Assembly: GCF_024172705.1 (NCBI RefSeq)
Contig: NZ_CP092900.1
Coordinates: forward strand, 738,119 to 802,118
Source of the DNA: Candidatus Comchoanobacter bicostacola
GTDB taxonomy: Bacteria > Pseudomonadota > Gammaproteobacteria > Comchoanobacterales > Comchoanobacteraceae
Direction of reading: 5' to 3'
DNA length: 64,000 nt
Shown: positions 1-10,829 of the stretch, one piece after another
Numbering within the stretch: the stretch's first letter is position 1
Layout: each line of letters opens with the position of its first letter
Made by a program: the position numbers and the translations under genes
Notes under the pieces: model-generated
What the model saw: the letters and a program-made list of their open reading frames with translations, nothing else
The model's database searches: none
Told to the model about the DNA's origin: nothing

Positions 1-123
1 AGAGGAAAGCAATGACTTGAGTGGACCCTCTTTAGATAAATGCGTATGTTTAATTGACTGCGCACCACGCTGACCAGGGGTAACAGGTCTTTTTACCTTA
101 ATGTATGTTGATTCTTTAATCAT
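1..123 (-). CDS. rplB: 50S ribosomal protein L2, N-terminal part (cut by window edge)
   Basis: Reading the minus strand from an ATG at 123 gives about 41 residues beginning MIKESTYIKVKRPVTPGQRG, which matches the N-terminus of bacterial L2. L2 is a 23S rRNA-binding protein needed for subunit association and the peptidyl transferase centre. It follows rplW by 9 bases, which is the expected S10-operon order (rpsJ, rplC, rplD, rplW, rplB). A GAGGTA sequence just upstream can act as ribosome binding site. The rest of the gene lies outside the window to the left. Confidence 0.88.
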   Translation of the reverse strand, partial: MIKESTYIKVKRPVTPGQRGAQSIKHTHLSKEGPLKSLLSS

Positions 124-132
124 AACTACCTC

Positions 133-423
133 TTATTGTCCTGATAAATCAATTGTCTGACCTTCTTTTAAAGCAACTAAAGCCAACTTAAATGATTTAG
201 TCTCACCGCCTTTACGTACTTTTTTCTTACCTGGTCTTGAAACAATTCTACAAGATGTAACGTCAACATCATAAATTGACTTTAAGGCACTTTTGACCTT
301 AGTTTTATCTGCAGATTTTGCTACTTTAAATGTATACTGACCGGTTTTTTCAAAAGCATTGGAAGACTTTTCCGTTATATACTGGCCTAGTAAAACGTCA
401 TATAATGTTACATGCTTACTCAT
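133..423 (-). CDS. rplW: 50S ribosomal protein L23
   Basis: This is a 96-residue L23, a 23S rRNA-binding protein at the exit of the peptide tunnel and a docking site for trigger factor and SRP. The sequence shows the family pattern: an N-terminal ITEKS-like motif, a lysine-rich central loop (RPGKKKVRKG) and a C-terminal beta-hairpin. I place the start at the ATG at 423, which overlaps the rplD stop as ATGA. A GTG three codons further upstream is also open but would overlap rplD more. It is the fourth gene of the S10 operon and is translationally coupled to rplD. Confidence 0.92.
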   Translation of the reverse strand: MSKHVTLYDVLLGQYITEKSSNAFEKTGQYTFKVAKSADKTKVKSALKSIYDVDVTSCRIVSRPGKKKVRKGGETKSFKLALVALKEGQTIDLSGQ

Positions 424-1055
424 GATAACCACTCCTGAATTTGATCTAACGCAGCTTTAGTGATTAGTAACTCGCTAGCATGTTTTAATGATAATGGATC
501 GATACCATAAACGTCAGATACCATATACTCATACAAGTTCGTGCATGAAAGGTAGATATTTTCAGTAATCATGTCTGTTATTATCAGTCCAGTCCAATTT
601 TTTGGCTTGCCTAGATTGGTGAACTCTATACCCGACATTTTAGATTTAAAATCCTTTGTTTTATTTGAAGGAACATCGATTTCACTAACTACCTTAAGCG
701 TACCATTTCTAACATGGTCAGAGAACATAACTTTGATCGCTTTACGATATTCCTTCTTATTAATCTTAAACGAAGAAATTCTATCAACAGACTTTTTAGC
801 AAAAGTTACACCACCTTTTCTCCAGATTGGACTACCACGTGAACCTGCACGCGCTTTACCCAACCCTTTCTGCTGCCAAGGCTTTTTAGTACTATATGAA
901 ACTTCTGAACGACCTTTATTAGCAGCTGTTGAAATACGTTTTTTATTGTAAATTGTGATAACCTTGTTAATCACATGATCATTTTCAGCTTCAGAAAAGA
1001 CGCTATCTAGCAGTTCAACTGTCACTTTTTTATCATCAGCTAATGCTATTTTCAT
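420..1055 (-). CDS. rplD: 50S ribosomal protein L4
   Basis: The 211-residue product matches L4, a 23S rRNA-binding protein whose extended loop lines the peptide tunnel. In E. coli it also autoregulates the S10 operon. The basic central segment, with KPWQQKGLGKARAGSRGSPIW around residues 58-78, is the family's signature tunnel loop. Length is close to the usual 201. Its start overlaps the rplC stop by four bases and its stop overlaps the rplW start, so rplC-rplD-rplW are translationally coupled. Confidence 0.95.
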   Translation of the reverse strand: MKIALADDKKVTVELLDSVFSEAENDHVINKVITIYNKKRISTAANKGRSEVSYSTKKPWQQKGLGKARAGSRGSPIWRKGGVTFAKKSVDRISSFKINKKEYRKAIKVMFSDHVRNGTLKVVSEIDVPSNKTKDFKSKMSGIEFTNLGKPKNWTGLIITDMITENIYLSCTNLYEYMVSDVYGIDPLSLKHASELLITKAALDQIQEWLS

Positions 1056-1696
1056 GACTTATCTCCAGATGACTTCTTAATTGACTTTTTAATAAACACA
1101 TAACTACCTTTTGGTCCTGGTACTGAGCCACGTACTGCAACTGTCATATTGTCGTGATCTATCCCCACAATCTCTAAGGCTTGAATAGTACAGTTAACTC
1201 CACCATGACGTCTAGCCATCTTCTTACCTTTGAATACACGACCTGGATCTTGACACTGACCAATAGAACCTGGAGCCCTATGTGACAAGGAGTTACCATG
1301 AGAAGCACGCTGTCCAGCAAAGTTCCATGCCTTCATTACCCCAGTAAAGCCCTTTCCGGTACTCACTGCTTGTGCATCTACATACTGCCATGAATCAATT
1401 TTATCCAATCCAATCACGCTTCCTACACTAATATCAGAAACATCATCACATCTATACTCGTATATCTGCTTCAATGGGTCAGAGCTAGAAGCAGCAAAAT
1501 GACCTTTAGCTGGCTTTGTAGGCTTCTTAACTAATTTTCCAGTAGCAACCTGAACAGATTGATAACCATCTTTTTCAACATTCTTAACTTGAGTTACAAC
1601 ATGCTTTTCGAATGATAACAGTGTTACTGGAACACGCTCACTACCAACATTGATTGATGTCATACCTTCTTTTTTAAGTCGTAACCTAATACTCAT
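1052..1696 (-). CDS. rplC: 50S ribosomal protein L3
   Basis: The 214-residue L3 binds 23S rRNA near the peptidyl transferase centre and is an early assembly protein. The conserved GxxQDPGRVFKGKKMARRHG segment near residues 146-165 is visible, including the Gln that the methyltransferase PrmB modifies in E. coli (GQCQDPG). The protein begins with a few extra residues before the KKEGMT motif compared with E. coli. It sits 9 bases after rpsJ and overlaps rplD by four bases. Confidence 0.95.
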   Translation of the reverse strand: MSIRLRLKKEGMTSINVGSERVPVTLLSFEKHVVTQVKNVEKDGYQSVQVATGKLVKKPTKPAKGHFAASSSDPLKQIYEYRCDDVSDISVGSVIGLDKIDSWQYVDAQAVSTGKGFTGVMKAWNFAGQRASHGNSLSHRAPGSIGQCQDPGRVFKGKKMARRHGGVNCTIQALEIVGIDHDNMTVAVRGSVPGPKGSYVFIKKSIKKSSGDKS

Positions 1697-1705
1697 TATT
1701 CAACC

Positions 1706-2038
1706 CTACTTTATATCGTCAACACTAATTTCAACGTTCACACCTGCAGCTAGATTTAAACGCATTAATGCGTCAATAGTTGCTGGGTCTGGCTGAATGA
1801 TATCTACCAAACGAGCATGAGTCCTAATCTCATACTGATCACGCGCATGTTTATCTACGTGCGGAGAGACTAGAATAGTAAACCGCTCCATCTTAGTTGG
1901 CATAGGGATTGGTCCTTGAATTTGAGCACCTGACCTCTTGGCCGTGTCGACAATCTCTTTTGTCGCTCGGTCAATCAACTTGTAGTCATGGGCTTTTAAC
2001 CTAATCCTAATGCGAACCTTTTTATTTTTGGCAACCAT
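1706..2038 (-). CDS. rpsJ: 30S ribosomal protein S10 / NusE
   Basis: The 110-residue S10 is slightly longer than the usual 103. It is a 30S head protein and, as NusE, a partner of NusB and NusG in antitermination. The motifs [22 protein letters not shown] and [12 protein letters not shown] are diagnostic. A GAGAGG ribosome binding site lies at good spacing before the ATG at 2038. It follows tuf by only 20 bases with no visible terminator, so the str operon probably runs into the S10 operon. Confidence 0.95.
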   Translation of the reverse strand: MVAKNKKVRIRIRLKAHDYKLIDRATKEIVDTAKRSGAQIQGPIPMPTKMERFTILVSPHVDKHARDQYEIRTHARLVDIIQPDPATIDALMRLNLAAGVNVEISVDDIK

Positions 2039-2058
2039 AATAACCTCTCATTCGCTAA

Positions 2059-3234
2059 TTATTCAACAATCTTAGATACAACACCTGCACCTACAGTCTT
2101 ACCACCCTCTCGGATCGCAAAACGTAGCCCTTCTTCCATCGCAATCGGGCTGATTAACTCAACCACGAACTTGACGTTATCACCTGGCATTACCATCTCA
2201 ACATCTGCTGGAAGCTCTACTGCTCCTGTTACATCTGTTGTTCTGAAGTAAAACTGTGGTCGATACCCTTTGAAGAATGGTGTATGTCTTCCACCTTCTT
2301 GGCTGGTTAGAATATAAACCTCTGCCTCAAACTTTGCGTGTGGTTTAATTGAACCTGGTGTCGCTACTACTTGACCACGCTCAATGTCTTCACGCTTCAA
2401 TCCTCTTAATAGAATCCCTACGTTATCACCCGCTTGACCTTGTGGCATCTTCTTACGGAACATTTCCACACCGGTACACGTTGTCTTTTGTGTTTCATTA
2501 ATACCAATGATCTCTACTTCATCACCAACTTTCAACACACCTGTTTCGATTCTTCCTGTCGCTACTGTTCCACGACCTGAAATGGACATTACATCCTCAA
2601 CCGGCATCAATACTGCTTTATCTAAATCACGTACTGGATCTTCAATGAAGCTATCCAACGCATCCATTAATGCATCTACTGCTTGCGTACCGATCTCTGT
2701 ATCATCACCTTCGAATGCTTTCAATGCTGAACCTCTGATAACCGGTGCATTATCACCATCAAAGCCTTGAGCACTTAATAGCTCACGAACATCCATCTCT
2801 ACCAACTCTAGAAGCTCTTCATCATCTACCATATCCACTTTGTTCATGAATACTACAATTCTTGGTACACCAACCTGACGTGCAAGTAAGATATGCTCTT
2901 TAGTTTGTGGCATTGGACCATCATTAGCTGAAACCACTAAGATCGCTCCATCCATCTGCGCAGCACCAGTAATCATGTTTTTGATGTAATCTTTGTGTCC
3001 TGGGCAATCCACGTGTGCATAGTGACGTTTTTCACTTTCATACTCTACGTGTGCGGTATTAATAGTAATACCACGCTCAGCTTCCTCAGGCGCTTTATCA
3101 ATATCAGTTACGGATACACCCGCCTGATCACCTTTTAATTTTACCATTGCCGTGGTAAGTGTTGTCTTACCATGATCAACGTGCCCGATGGTTCCCACAT
3201 TTACGTGAACCTTATTTCTTTCAAAGTCAGCCAT
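2059..3234 (-). CDS. tufA: Elongation factor Tu, copy A (str operon)
   Basis: This 391-residue GTPase delivers aminoacyl-tRNA to the ribosomal A site. The G1 loop GHVDHGKT is at residues 18-25, followed by the G2 region [20 protein letters not shown] (G3) and NKVDMV (G4), then beta-barrel domains 2 and 3. I use the ATG at 3234, because the upstream GGAG is correctly spaced for it and the MADFERNK start then equals the second copy at 23409-24584. The two copies differ at about seven positions, all silent or in the stop codon (TAA here, TAG there). It ends the rpsL-rpsG-fusA-tuf operon. Confidence 0.96.
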   Translation of the reverse strand: MADFERNKVHVNVGTIGHVDHGKTTLTTAMVKLKGDQAGVSVTDIDKAPEEAERGITINTAHVEYESEKRHYAHVDCPGHKDYIKNMITGAAQMDGAILVVSANDGPMPQTKEHILLARQVGVPRIVVFMNKVDMVDDEELLELVEMDVRELLSAQGFDGDNAPVIRGSALKAFEGDDTEIGTQAVDALMDALDSFIEDPVRDLDKAVLMPVEDVMSISGRGTVATGRIETGVLKVGDEVEIIGINETQKTTCTGVEMFRKKMPQGQAGDNVGILLRGLKREDIERGQVVATPGSIKPHAKFEAEVYILTSQEGGRHTPFFKGYRPQFYFRTTDVTGAVELPADVEMVMPGDNVKFVVELISPIAMEEGLRFAIREGGKTVGAGVVSKIVE

Positions 3235-3334
3235 TTTCATGCTCCAGTTTCATTTCAATTTGCGTTTATACTTACAAAATGGTTTGTATTTTTTAACATT
3301 TTAGTCTAAATAAATCAAGATATAAATACATCTA

Positions 3335-5437
3335 TCATTCTGACTCCCCTTTTATCACAGTCTCCGCAATACTTGCAGGGACCTCACCATAACGTTTTGG
3401 ATCAATATTAGGTACCGCTCTACCTTTTGTCATTGACCTTAATTGCGTTACATATCCAAACAACTCAGAAAGAGGCACCTCTGCCTTAACAATCTTTCCA
3501 GAGTGCCCATCATCTAGCCCAAGAATTAATCCTCGGCGTCTATTCAAATCAGCAACAACGTCCCCAACATTCTCTTCAGGAGTCATCACCTCTACATTCA
3601 TAATTGGCTCAAGCAGGAAAGGATCCGCGTTCTTTACCGCTTCTCTGAAGCACTGAGAGCCAGCAATCTTAAAGGCAACTTCACTAGAGTCAACTTCATG
3701 ATATGAGCCGTCATACAGCGTTACCTTTACATCTTGAATAGGATATCCAGCTAAAACACCGTTTTCAGCTTGCTCTTTAACACCTTTATCTACCGCAGGG
3801 ATATATTCCCTTGGGATAGCACCACCAACAATTTCGTTATGGAACTCGTAGCCCTTACCACTTTCAAGTGGCTCAATGCGCAAGTACACGTGTCCGTATT
3901 GACCACGACCACCACTTTGCTTAATATACTTACCCTCTTGTTCGACTAACTTACGTATACCCTCTCTGTAAGCAACGTGCGGTTTACCCACACTAGCCTC
4001 AACACCAAATTCAGTTTTTAGGCGATCTACAATTACTTCTAAGTGTAACTCACCCATTCCCATAATAATCGTTTGACCTGAATCAGGATCAGTTTTAATT
4101 TGGAAGGACGGATCCTCAATGGTAAGACGACCTAATGCGACCGAAAGCTTCTCCTGAGCGGCTTTATTCTTTGGCTCAATAGCCACACTAATTACCGGCT
4201 CTGGAATATGCATTGATTCTAAAATAATTTCTTGACCAATGTCACACAATGTAACACCTGTTCTAACCGTTTTCATACCTACCGCTGCAACAATCTCACC
4301 AGCCTGCGCACTTTCAATATCAACCCGCTGATCTGATTGCATTAAGAGCAATCGACCGACACGCTCTTTTTTACCTGTTCCCATGTTATAAACTGAAGAA
4401 CCTGCTTTAAGCACACCAGAATAAACACGTATATAAGTTAGCGTTCCAACAAAGGGATCTGTAACAATCTTAAACGCTAAAGCTGACAATGGCTCAGAAG
4501 AGTCTGACTTACGAGAGATTTCATTACCACCCTCATCTTGTCCTATAACAGCTGGAACGTCTAATGGACCTGGAAGGTAATCAAGAACGGAATCTAGAAC
4601 CGGCTGAACACCTTTATTTTTGAATGCTGAACCACACATCATAGGAATTATTTCATTTTGAAGCGTTAGAATGCGCAATCCTTTTTTTATCTGTTCTTCA
4701 GATAAATCGCCATTTTCAAAAAATTCATTCATTAGATCTTCGTCAGCTTCTGCAACTGATTCTAACAACTCCGCGCGCTTCTCGTTTGCAAGATCAACCA
4801 TATTTTCAGGTATAGCAATCTCATCCCAAGAAATACCCTTGTTTTCCTGATTCCAAATAAGTGCTTTCATCTTAACAAGATCAACAACACCTTCAAAATA
4901 ATCTTCTTTGCCAATTGGAATGTTCAAAATTACAGTTCTGGCTTTCAATCTTGTCTCTACCTGCTTTACTACTTTGTAAAAGTCAGCACCAGAGCGGTCC
5001 ATTTTATTAACAAACCCAATCCTAGGAACACCATACCTATTTGCCTGAACCCATACTGTTTCAGATTGAGGCTCTACCCCACCTACAGCACAGAAAACAA
5101 CTACAGCACCATCCAGAACTCGTAATGATCGCTCAACCTCAACTGTGAAATCAACGTGTCCTGGAGTATCAATAATATTAATACGGTGATCTTTCCAATA
5201 ACATGAGATAGCAGCAGACTGAATAGTAATACCGCGCTTACGCTCAGCATCCATAGTATCCATTACCGTATTACCGGAGTCTACGTTTCCAAGCTCTCTA
5301 GTTTGACCTGTATAAAACAAAATACGTTCAGTTGTGGTTGTCTTACCCGCATCTACGTGCGCAGAAATACCAATATTTCGCATTTTGACTAAGTCAACTT
5401 TCTGTTGGCTTTTCTTAATATCTTCAATTGAACTCAT
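3335..5437 (-). CDS. fusA: Elongation factor G
   Basis: The 700-residue translocase GTPase has the expected five-domain length. The G1 loop [15 protein letters not shown] is at about residues 26-40, the switch region [12 protein letters not shown] follows, then DTPGHVDFT (G3) and [10 protein letters not shown] (G4). The C-terminal domain contains [17 protein letters not shown] and the RSMTKGRA motif typical of EF-G. It lies between rpsG and tuf as in the classic str operon, with a 94-base gap before tuf. That gap carries a weak TTGATT/TAAAAA promoter-like pair that could give tuf extra transcription. Confidence 0.97.
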   Translation of the reverse strand: MSSIEDIKKSQQKVDLVKMRNIGISAHVDAGKTTTTERILFYTGQTRELGNVDSGNTVMDTMDAERKRGITIQSAAISCYWKDHRINIIDTPGHVDFTVEVERSLRVLDGAVVVFCAVGGVEPQSETVWVQANRYGVPRIGFVNKMDRSGADFYKVVKQVETRLKARTVILNIPIGKEDYFEGVVDLVKMKALIWNQENKGISWDEIAIPENMVDLANEKRAELLESVAEADEDLMNEFFENGDLSEEQIKKGLRILTLQNEIIPMMCGSAFKNKGVQPVLDSVLDYLPGPLDVPAVIGQDEGGNEISRKSDSSEPLSALAFKIVTDPFVGTLTYIRVYSGVLKAGSSVYNMGTGKKERVGRLLLMQSDQRVDIESAQAGEIVAAVGMKTVRTGVTLCDIGQEIILESMHIPEPVISVAIEPKNKAAQEKLSVALGRLTIEDPSFQIKTDPDSGQTIIMGMGELHLEVIVDRLKTEFGVEASVGKPHVAYREGIRKLVEQEGKYIKQSGGRGQYGHVYLRIEPLESGKGYEFHNEIVGGAIPREYIPAVDKGVKEQAENGVLAGYPIQDVKVTLYDGSYHEVDSSEVAFKIAGSQCFREAVKNADPFLLEPIMNVEVMTPEENVGDVVADLNRRRGLILGLDDGHSGKIVKAEVPLSELFGYVTQLRSMTKGRAVPNIDPKRYGEVPASIAETVIKGESE

Positions 5438-5466
5438 AATATACTTCCTCTACAGGCCATACTTAG

Positions 5467-6048
5467 TTATTGGCTTGTTTTTACCTCTTGACTTGGATTC
5501 GTACGACGAACTAAGTTAGCATTAGCTCTATTTGCATTCGCCATTTTATCTTGTGTCTCTTTCTTCGTAATCGCTGCACTCTTACCTTCGACCGTCTCAT
5601 ACATTACATTAGATAGCTTATCAACCATGCTAGCACCCTGAGATCTATCTCTAGCAGCCTCGATCAACCAACGAATTGCCAATGCAGTACCACGCTTTTT
5701 GTTCACAACAATAGGCACCTGGTAGTTTGCACCACCCACACGCTTACTCTTCACTTCGACTCTAGGTGTAATACGATCAATGATAAACATGACCATTTTG
5801 GCTTCTAACTCTCGAATATCAGAATACTCACCAATCTCACTCTTTTGAGACTCAGTTAAACGGGCAGCAGCTTTTGAAATTGCTTGATACAAAATTCTTC
5901 TTGCCAAGGAGCTTTTACCGTCGCGCATTAATCCACGTATGATTTGTGAAACCAACTCACTTAACTCGCCCTCAGGGAACTGGTTATCTAGTATTTTTTT
6001 AGCTACGTTGCCATGCGTTCGCATAGCGTGACTTTTACCTCTGGACAT
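5467..6048 (-). CDS. rpsG: 30S ribosomal protein S7
   Basis: S7 organises the 30S head and the E site. The core is clear: TPRVEVKSKRVGGANYQVP, then RRGTALAIRWLIEAAR-like sequence and the AANANRANAN-type C-terminal helix. At 193 residues it is longer than the typical 156-179. The extra length is about a dozen residues in the loop before the PRVEVKS motif (LTESQKSEIGEYSDI) plus a short C-terminal tail. The N-terminal segment is also diverged from E. coli. The gene sits between rpsL and fusA in the str operon. The start ATG at 6048 has a purine-rich GAAGAGA just before it. Confidence 0.93.
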   Translation of the reverse strand: MSRGKSHAMRTHGNVAKKILDNQFPEGELSELVSQIIRGLMRDGKSSLARRILYQAISKAAARLTESQKSEIGEYSDIRELEAKMVMFIIDRITPRVEVKSKRVGGANYQVPIVVNKKRGTALAIRWLIEAARDRSQGASMVDKLSNVMYETVEGKSAAITKKETQDKMANANRANANLVRRTNPSQEVKTSQ

Positions 6049-6076
6049 TCTCTTCTCTACCTCTGATTAACTTTGT

Positions 6077-6454
6077 TTATGACTCTTTAGGACGCTTTGC
6101 ACCATAACGTGAACGACCTTGCTTTCTATCTTTAACACCCGAAGCATCATATTTGCCTCGAACTACTTTAACATTAACACCAGGCAAATCTTTACGACGA
6201 CCACCTTCAATCAGAACTACTGCGTGCTCCTTGATCTCATGGTCAATACCAGGGATATAAGCTGTAACTTCGTAACCTGTACGTAGCTTAACACGGCAAA
6301 CCTTACGGTTAGCTGAGTTTGGCTTCTTTGGTGTAACCGCTTTAACTACGGTAACTGTTCCCGCAACCTGTGGTTGTCCACACATTGCTCTTACTTGAGG
6401 CACACGAGTTTTACGTTTGCGCCCATTTCTAACTATCTGTTGTTTTGTTGGCAT
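6077..6454 (-). CDS. rpsL: 30S ribosomal protein S12
   Basis: The 125-residue S12 sits at the decoding centre. The diagnostic loop TPKKPNSA is intact with both lysines, which is the streptomycin-sensitive form in E. coli, and the PGVxxxxVRG and [10 protein letters not shown] motifs follow. The first 40 residues are diverged from E. coli but basic and of the right length. It is the first gene of the str operon. It is separated from rpoC by about 98 bases that carry a strong promoter. Confidence 0.96.
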   Translation of the reverse strand: MPTKQQIVRNGRKRKTRVPQVRAMCGQPQVAGTVTVVKAVTPKKPNSANRKVCRVKLRTGYEVTAYIPGIDHEIKEHAVVLIEGGRRKDLPGVNVKVVRGKYDASGVKDRKQGRSRYGAKRPKES

Positions 6455-6488
6455 AATTCACCTTAATCTATCATATTCCAATGCGAGT

Positions 6489-6518
6489 ATTCTATTTGAT
6501 TCACTATTATTTTGTCAA
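6489..6518 (-). promoter_or_regulatory. Probable sigma-70 promoter of the str operon
   Basis: On the minus strand a perfect -35 TTGACA (6513-6518) is followed after 18 bases by TAGAAT (6489-6494), five of six matches to the -10 consensus. It lies between the rpoC stop and the rpsL start, about 35 bases from the ATG. It can transcribe rpsL-rpsG-fusA-tuf independently of the upstream rif operon. Confidence 0.7.
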
Positions 6519-6552
6519 GCAAGATTTTGAGAATCATATAGTTACCTCTACC

Positions 6553-9500
6553 TTATGCATCATCACTTGATTGCACCTCTTGTTCACCAGTATCACTCTG
6601 GCCCTTATTTACGCTACTTTCTTCAGTTGATGTCTCAATAAATGTATCCTCATCATCAGAGCCAAAAAGAGAGCCTGTAAACACATCATCTAAGTTATCT
6701 TTTTTAACTGCTGCAGCTTGCGAAGAGAAACCTGTACCTGCAGGAATTAAACGTCCTACAATTACATTTTCTTTCAAGCCTTTAAGATGATCCGTTTTTC
6801 CAAGAACAGCACTATCAGTTAAGATTCGTGTTGTTTCTTGGAATGACGCTGCAGAAATCCAAGAATCCGTCGTTAATGATGCTTTAGTGATACCTAATAA
6901 ATAATTTTCATATTTAGGTAGAATACCATTGCCCTCTAATCGAGCACACTCAGCTTCAGCTTCAGTCGTAAGAACAACATCACCCTCAGAGAAAACTGAG
7001 TCACCAGCCTTTACAATCAACACCTTACGAAGCATTTGTTTTGAAATAACCTCAATGTGCTTATCATTAATACGAACACCCTGGAGTCGATACACATCTT
7101 GAACTTCATTGATAATGTAGTTAGCAAACGCTCCAACGCCTAAAAGTCTTAATATGGAGTGTGGATCTGCAGGACCATCAACAATGATGTCCCCCTTCTC
7201 AATCGTTTCACCTTCGAATACAGTGATCGAACGCCACCTAGGGATTAACTCTTCTATCGTTTGACCATCAGCATTTGTAATAATCAAGCGTCGTTTTTCC
7301 TTAGTTTCACGTCCAAAACTAACCACCCCAGCCATTTCTGCATAGATAGCAGCATCTTTTGGCTTTCTAGCTTCGAACAGATCAGCTACTCGAGGTAGAC
7401 CCCCTGCAATATCTTTAGTCTTAAAGCTTTCTTTTGGAATCCTAGCAATAATATCACCCACCTTAATTTTGGCGCCTGATTCTAAATTAGTTACTGCACC
7501 AGCACCTAAGAAATACGCCGCGGGCATATTAGTTCCTGGAATCATCACGGATTGCCCAGACTCATCATTCACTGCAATCATAGGACGCCTTTGGTTTGAT
7601 GACTTCTGATCAGTAGGTAAAACGATAATATTCGACAACCCAGTTAACTCATCAACCTGTCGACTAATAGTAACACCTTCAACCATATCATTTAGTTTAA
7701 TAAATCCTGACACTTCAGAAATAATTGGGTGTGTATATGGATCCCACTCAGCAATCACTCCACCAGACTTAATATCAGCACCATCTTTGTACATAATTTT
7801 TGTACCATAAGATACAGGGTACTTTTCAACCTCTCTACCAGACTTATCTATAACACTGATACTACCGGAGCGTGATGTAGCAATTAGCTGACCTTGATCA
7901 TTTTCAATAGTCTTAATATTATTAATTCGAATACTACCATCAACTCTTGCCTGAATATTATTATCAGCAGAAGCCCTAGAAGCAGCACCACCGATATGGA
8001 ACGTTCTAAGGGTTAGCTGAGTACCCGGCTCACCAATGGATTGCGCTGCTATGATACCTACAGCTTCACCCTGGTTAACAATGTGCCCACGAGCTAGATC
8101 ACGACCATAACAAAGACTACAAATACCTTCTTTTGCCTCGCAAGTAATGGCTGTTCGCACCTTAACACGCTCAACACGATGTGGCTCTAGTAAGTCAACA
8201 TTAGACTCATCAATCATCTGACCTTTTGCGATAATAACTTCACCGGAAAGTCCAATAACATCCTCAGAAAGTACACGACCTAGGACACGGTCAACCAGTG
8301 ACTCAACTATCTCACCCCCCTCAATATGAGAGGTTACTTCAATACCTGTTTCAGTTTGACAATCATGCATAGTAACGACAAGATCTTGTGCCACATCAAC
8401 TAAACGTCTAGTTAAATAACCAGAGTTAGCTGTTTTTAACGCTGTATCAGCAAGTCCCTTACGAGAACCGTGCGTTGTGGTATAATACTGTAATACGTCT
8501 AATCCTTCTTTGAGATTAGCCTTAACAGGTGTTTCAATAATACTACCGTCTGGTCTAGACATTGGACCACGCATCCCAGCAAGCTGTCTTAACTGAGCTA
8601 CTGATCCCCGAGCACCTGAGTCTGCCATCATGAATACGGGATTACTTGAAGGCTGCTTCTGTTCTTTACCATCAGCATCAATATAGGTCTCTGTCGACAT
8701 ATTCTTCATCATTACATCAGCTACACGATCAGCTACATCTGACCACACGTCAATGACTTTATTTGAGTACTCTTTTCTAGTAATCAAACCACTATCAAAC
8801 TGCTTCTGGATCGTATCAACCTGTGAACCACCTTTTGCCAGCAACTGATCTTTTTCAGCTGGAATCTCAATATTATCAACACCAATTGAAACACCAGACT
8901 TGGTTGCATATTCGAAACCGAGGTACATTATTTGATCAACAAATACGACTGTTTCCTTATTATCACAGCGACGATAACACTCATCTACAAGCTTAGAAAC
9001 ATCTTTTTTCTTCAAAACTTTATTGATCATTTCGAATGGAATCTTGCTAGGAATAACGTTATGTAAAATAACACGACCTGGTGTCGTTTCAACAACCTTC
9101 TTCTCACCCATATCAGTAATTCTAACTTTAACTGATGCGTGCAAGTTAACAATACCTTGATCATAAGCACGCTTAAGCTCAAGCATATTTGCAAAGACCA
9201 TACCTTCACCTTTAACAGCCGAAACTTGCTTAGTTAGGTAATATAGTCCCAATACAATATCCAGCTGTGGATCTACTACTGGCTTACCACTTGCCGGTGA
9301 CAAAATGTTGTTTGTTGACATCATTAAACAACGTGCTTCAAGCTGCGCCTCATAAGTTAAGGGCACATGAACGGACATGGTATCACCATCAAAGTCAGCA
9401 TTAAACGAGGCACAAGCCAATGGGTGTAACTGAATAGCTTTACCCTCAATAAGTTTTGGTTCAAATGCTTGAATACTGAGTCTATGCAATGTTGGCGCAC

Positions 9501-10815
9501 GGTTAAGCAATATTGGATGCTCACGTATCACATGTTCCAGTACATCCCAGACTTCAGACTCCTCTCTCTCAACCATTTTCTTGGCTGATTTAATCGTAGT
9601 AGCCAATCCTAAACGCTGTAAACGACCATAAACAAATGGTTTAAATAGCTCTAAAGCCATCTTTTTAGGTATTCCACATTGATGTAGCTTTAGTGACGGT
9701 CCAACAACGATTACGGATCGACCTGAAAAGTCAACGCGTTTACCCAATAAGTTTTGTCTAAATCGACCTTTTTTACCTTTCAAAAAACCAGTAATTGATT
9801 GCAACGGACGTTTGTTAGTACCAGTAATTACTTTACCTCTACGCCCATTATCAAATAATGCATCTACTGATTCTTGAAGCATCCGCTTTTCATTATTAAC
9901 AATGATAGACGGGGCACCTAGCTCCATCAGCCTTGTCAAACGGTTGTTTCTATTGATAACGCGACGATATAAGTCATTTAAATCTGAGGTAGCAAATCTT
10001 CCACCTGGCAAAGGCACTAAAGGTCTTAAGTCTGGTGGCAATACTGGTAATACAGTAAGTACCATATCCTGAGGACGGTTACCTGAAGTCTTAAACGCAC
10101 TCATCATGTTCAAACGTTTAATTAGCTTTTTACGCTTAGCTTCAGAGGTAGCAGACACAAGCTCTTCCTGCATCACAGCGATCTCTTCATCTAATTCAAT
10201 CGTTGAAAGCATTTGGTGAATAGCTTCACCACCCATTTTTGCAGTAAAATCATCACCGTACTTATCAACACATTCAGCATACTCTTCTTCAGTAAGAATA
10301 TGTCCACGCTCTAAGTCAGTCATCCCACCGTCTATGACAATATAAGCTTCAAAATACAATACACGCTCGACATCTTTACGCTTCATGTCAAGCATCCAGC
10401 TTATTCTTGAAGGCAGTGATTTCAAGAACCAAATATGAGCAACTGGAGTAGCAAGCTTGATATGCCCCATACGTTCACGACGTACTTTGCTTTGCGTAAC
10501 TTCAACACCACACTTTTCACAAATCACACCGCGATGCTTTAGACGCTTATACTTCTTACACTCACACTCCCAATCCTTCATTGGACCAAAGATAGCAGCA
10601 CAGAACAGCCCACCACGTACAGGACCAAAAGTACGATAGTTCACCGTTTCTGGGCTTTTTATCTCGCCATAAGACATTTCCATAATTTCATCAGGAGTGA
10701 ATATCTGTAGCCTGATTTTATTGACGGCTTGTGGATCATTACCTTCAGTCTGAATTGCTCCTGAAGTATAAAGATCTCTTCTTTGACTAAAACGTGCGTT
10801 ATTAAAATTTGTCAT
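6553..10815 (-). CDS. rpoC: DNA-directed RNA polymerase subunit beta'
   Basis: At 1420 residues this is a full-length beta' subunit, which carries the catalytic Mg2+ site. The N-terminal zinc finger has Cys84, Cys86, Cys99 and Cys102. The catalytic NADFDGD triad of aspartates lies near residue 475, and a second Cys cluster ([15 protein letters not shown]) marks the C-terminal zinc site. The trigger-loop region (MADSGARGS...RGPMSRPDG) is intact. The C-terminus ends in an acidic Ser/Glu/Asp-rich tail. It begins 14 bases after rpoB. No intein or split is present. Confidence 0.98.
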   Translation of the reverse strand: MTNFNNARFSQRRDLYTSGAIQTEGNDPQAVNKIRLQIFTPDEIMEMSYGEIKSPETVNYRTFGPVRGGLFCAAIFGPMKDWECECKKYKRLKHRGVICEKCGVEVTQSKVRRERMGHIKLATPVAHIWFLKSLPSRISWMLDMKRKDVERVLYFEAYIVIDGGMTDLERGHILTEEEYAECVDKYGDDFTAKMGGEAIHQMLSTIELDEEIAVMQEELVSATSEAKRKKLIKRLNMMSAFKTSGNRPQDMVLTVLPVLPPDLRPLVPLPGGRFATSDLNDLYRRVINRNNRLTRLMELGAPSIIVNNEKRMLQESVDALFDNGRRGKVITGTNKRPLQSITGFLKGKKGRFRQNLLGKRVDFSGRSVIVVGPSLKLHQCGIPKKMALELFKPFVYGRLQRLGLATTIKSAKKMVEREESEVWDVLEHVIREHPILLNRAPTLHRLSIQAFEPKLIEGKAIQLHPLACASFNADFDGDTMSVHVPLTYEAQLEARCLMMSTNNILSPASGKPVVDPQLDIVLGLYYLTKQVSAVKGEGMVFANMLELKRAYDQGIVNLHASVKVRITDMGEKKVVETTPGRVILHNVIPSKIPFEMINKVLKKKDVSKLVDECYRRCDNKETVVFVDQIMYLGFEYATKSGVSIGVDNIEIPAEKDQLLAKGGSQVDTIQKQFDSGLITRKEYSNKVIDVWSDVADRVADVMMKNMSTETYIDADGKEQKQPSSNPVFMMADSGARGSVAQLRQLAGMRGPMSRPDGSIIETPVKANLKEGLDVLQYYTTTHGSRKGLADTALKTANSGYLTRRLVDVAQDLVVTMHDCQTETGIEVTSHIEGGEIVESLVDRVLGRVLSEDVIGLSGEVIIAKGQMIDESNVDLLEPHRVERVKVRTAITCEAKEGICSLCYGRDLARGHIVNQGEAVGIIAAQSIGEPGTQLTLRTFHIGGAASRASADNNIQARVDGSIRINNIKTIENDQGQLIATSRSGSISVIDKSGREVEKYPVSYGTKIMYKDGADIKSGGVIAEWDPYTHPIISEVSGFIKLNDMVEGVTISRQVDELTGLSNIIVLPTDQKSSNQRRPMIAVNDESGQSVMIPGTNMPAAYFLGAGAVTNLESGAKIKVGDIIARIPKESFKTKDIAGGLPRVADLFEARKPKDAAIYAEMAGVVSFGRETKEKRRLIITNADGQTIEELIPRWRSITVFEGETIEKGDIIVDGPADPHSILRLLGVGAFANYIINEVQDVYRLQGVRINDKHIEVISKQMLRKVLIVKAGDSVFSEGDVVLTTEAEAECARLEGNGILPKYENYLLGITKASLTTDSWISAASFQETTRILTDSAVLGKTDHLKGLKENVIVGRLIPAGTGFSSQAAAVKKDNLDDVFTGSLFGSDDEDTFIETSTEESSVNKGQSDTGEQEVQSSDDA

Positions 10816-10829
10816 CTATAAAATACCTA

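Noticed and set aside
2507-2770. Plus-strand frame inside tuf, repeated at 23857-24120
   Set aside because: It appears twice only because the two tuf genes are nearly identical, and it is a shadow of a conserved gene.
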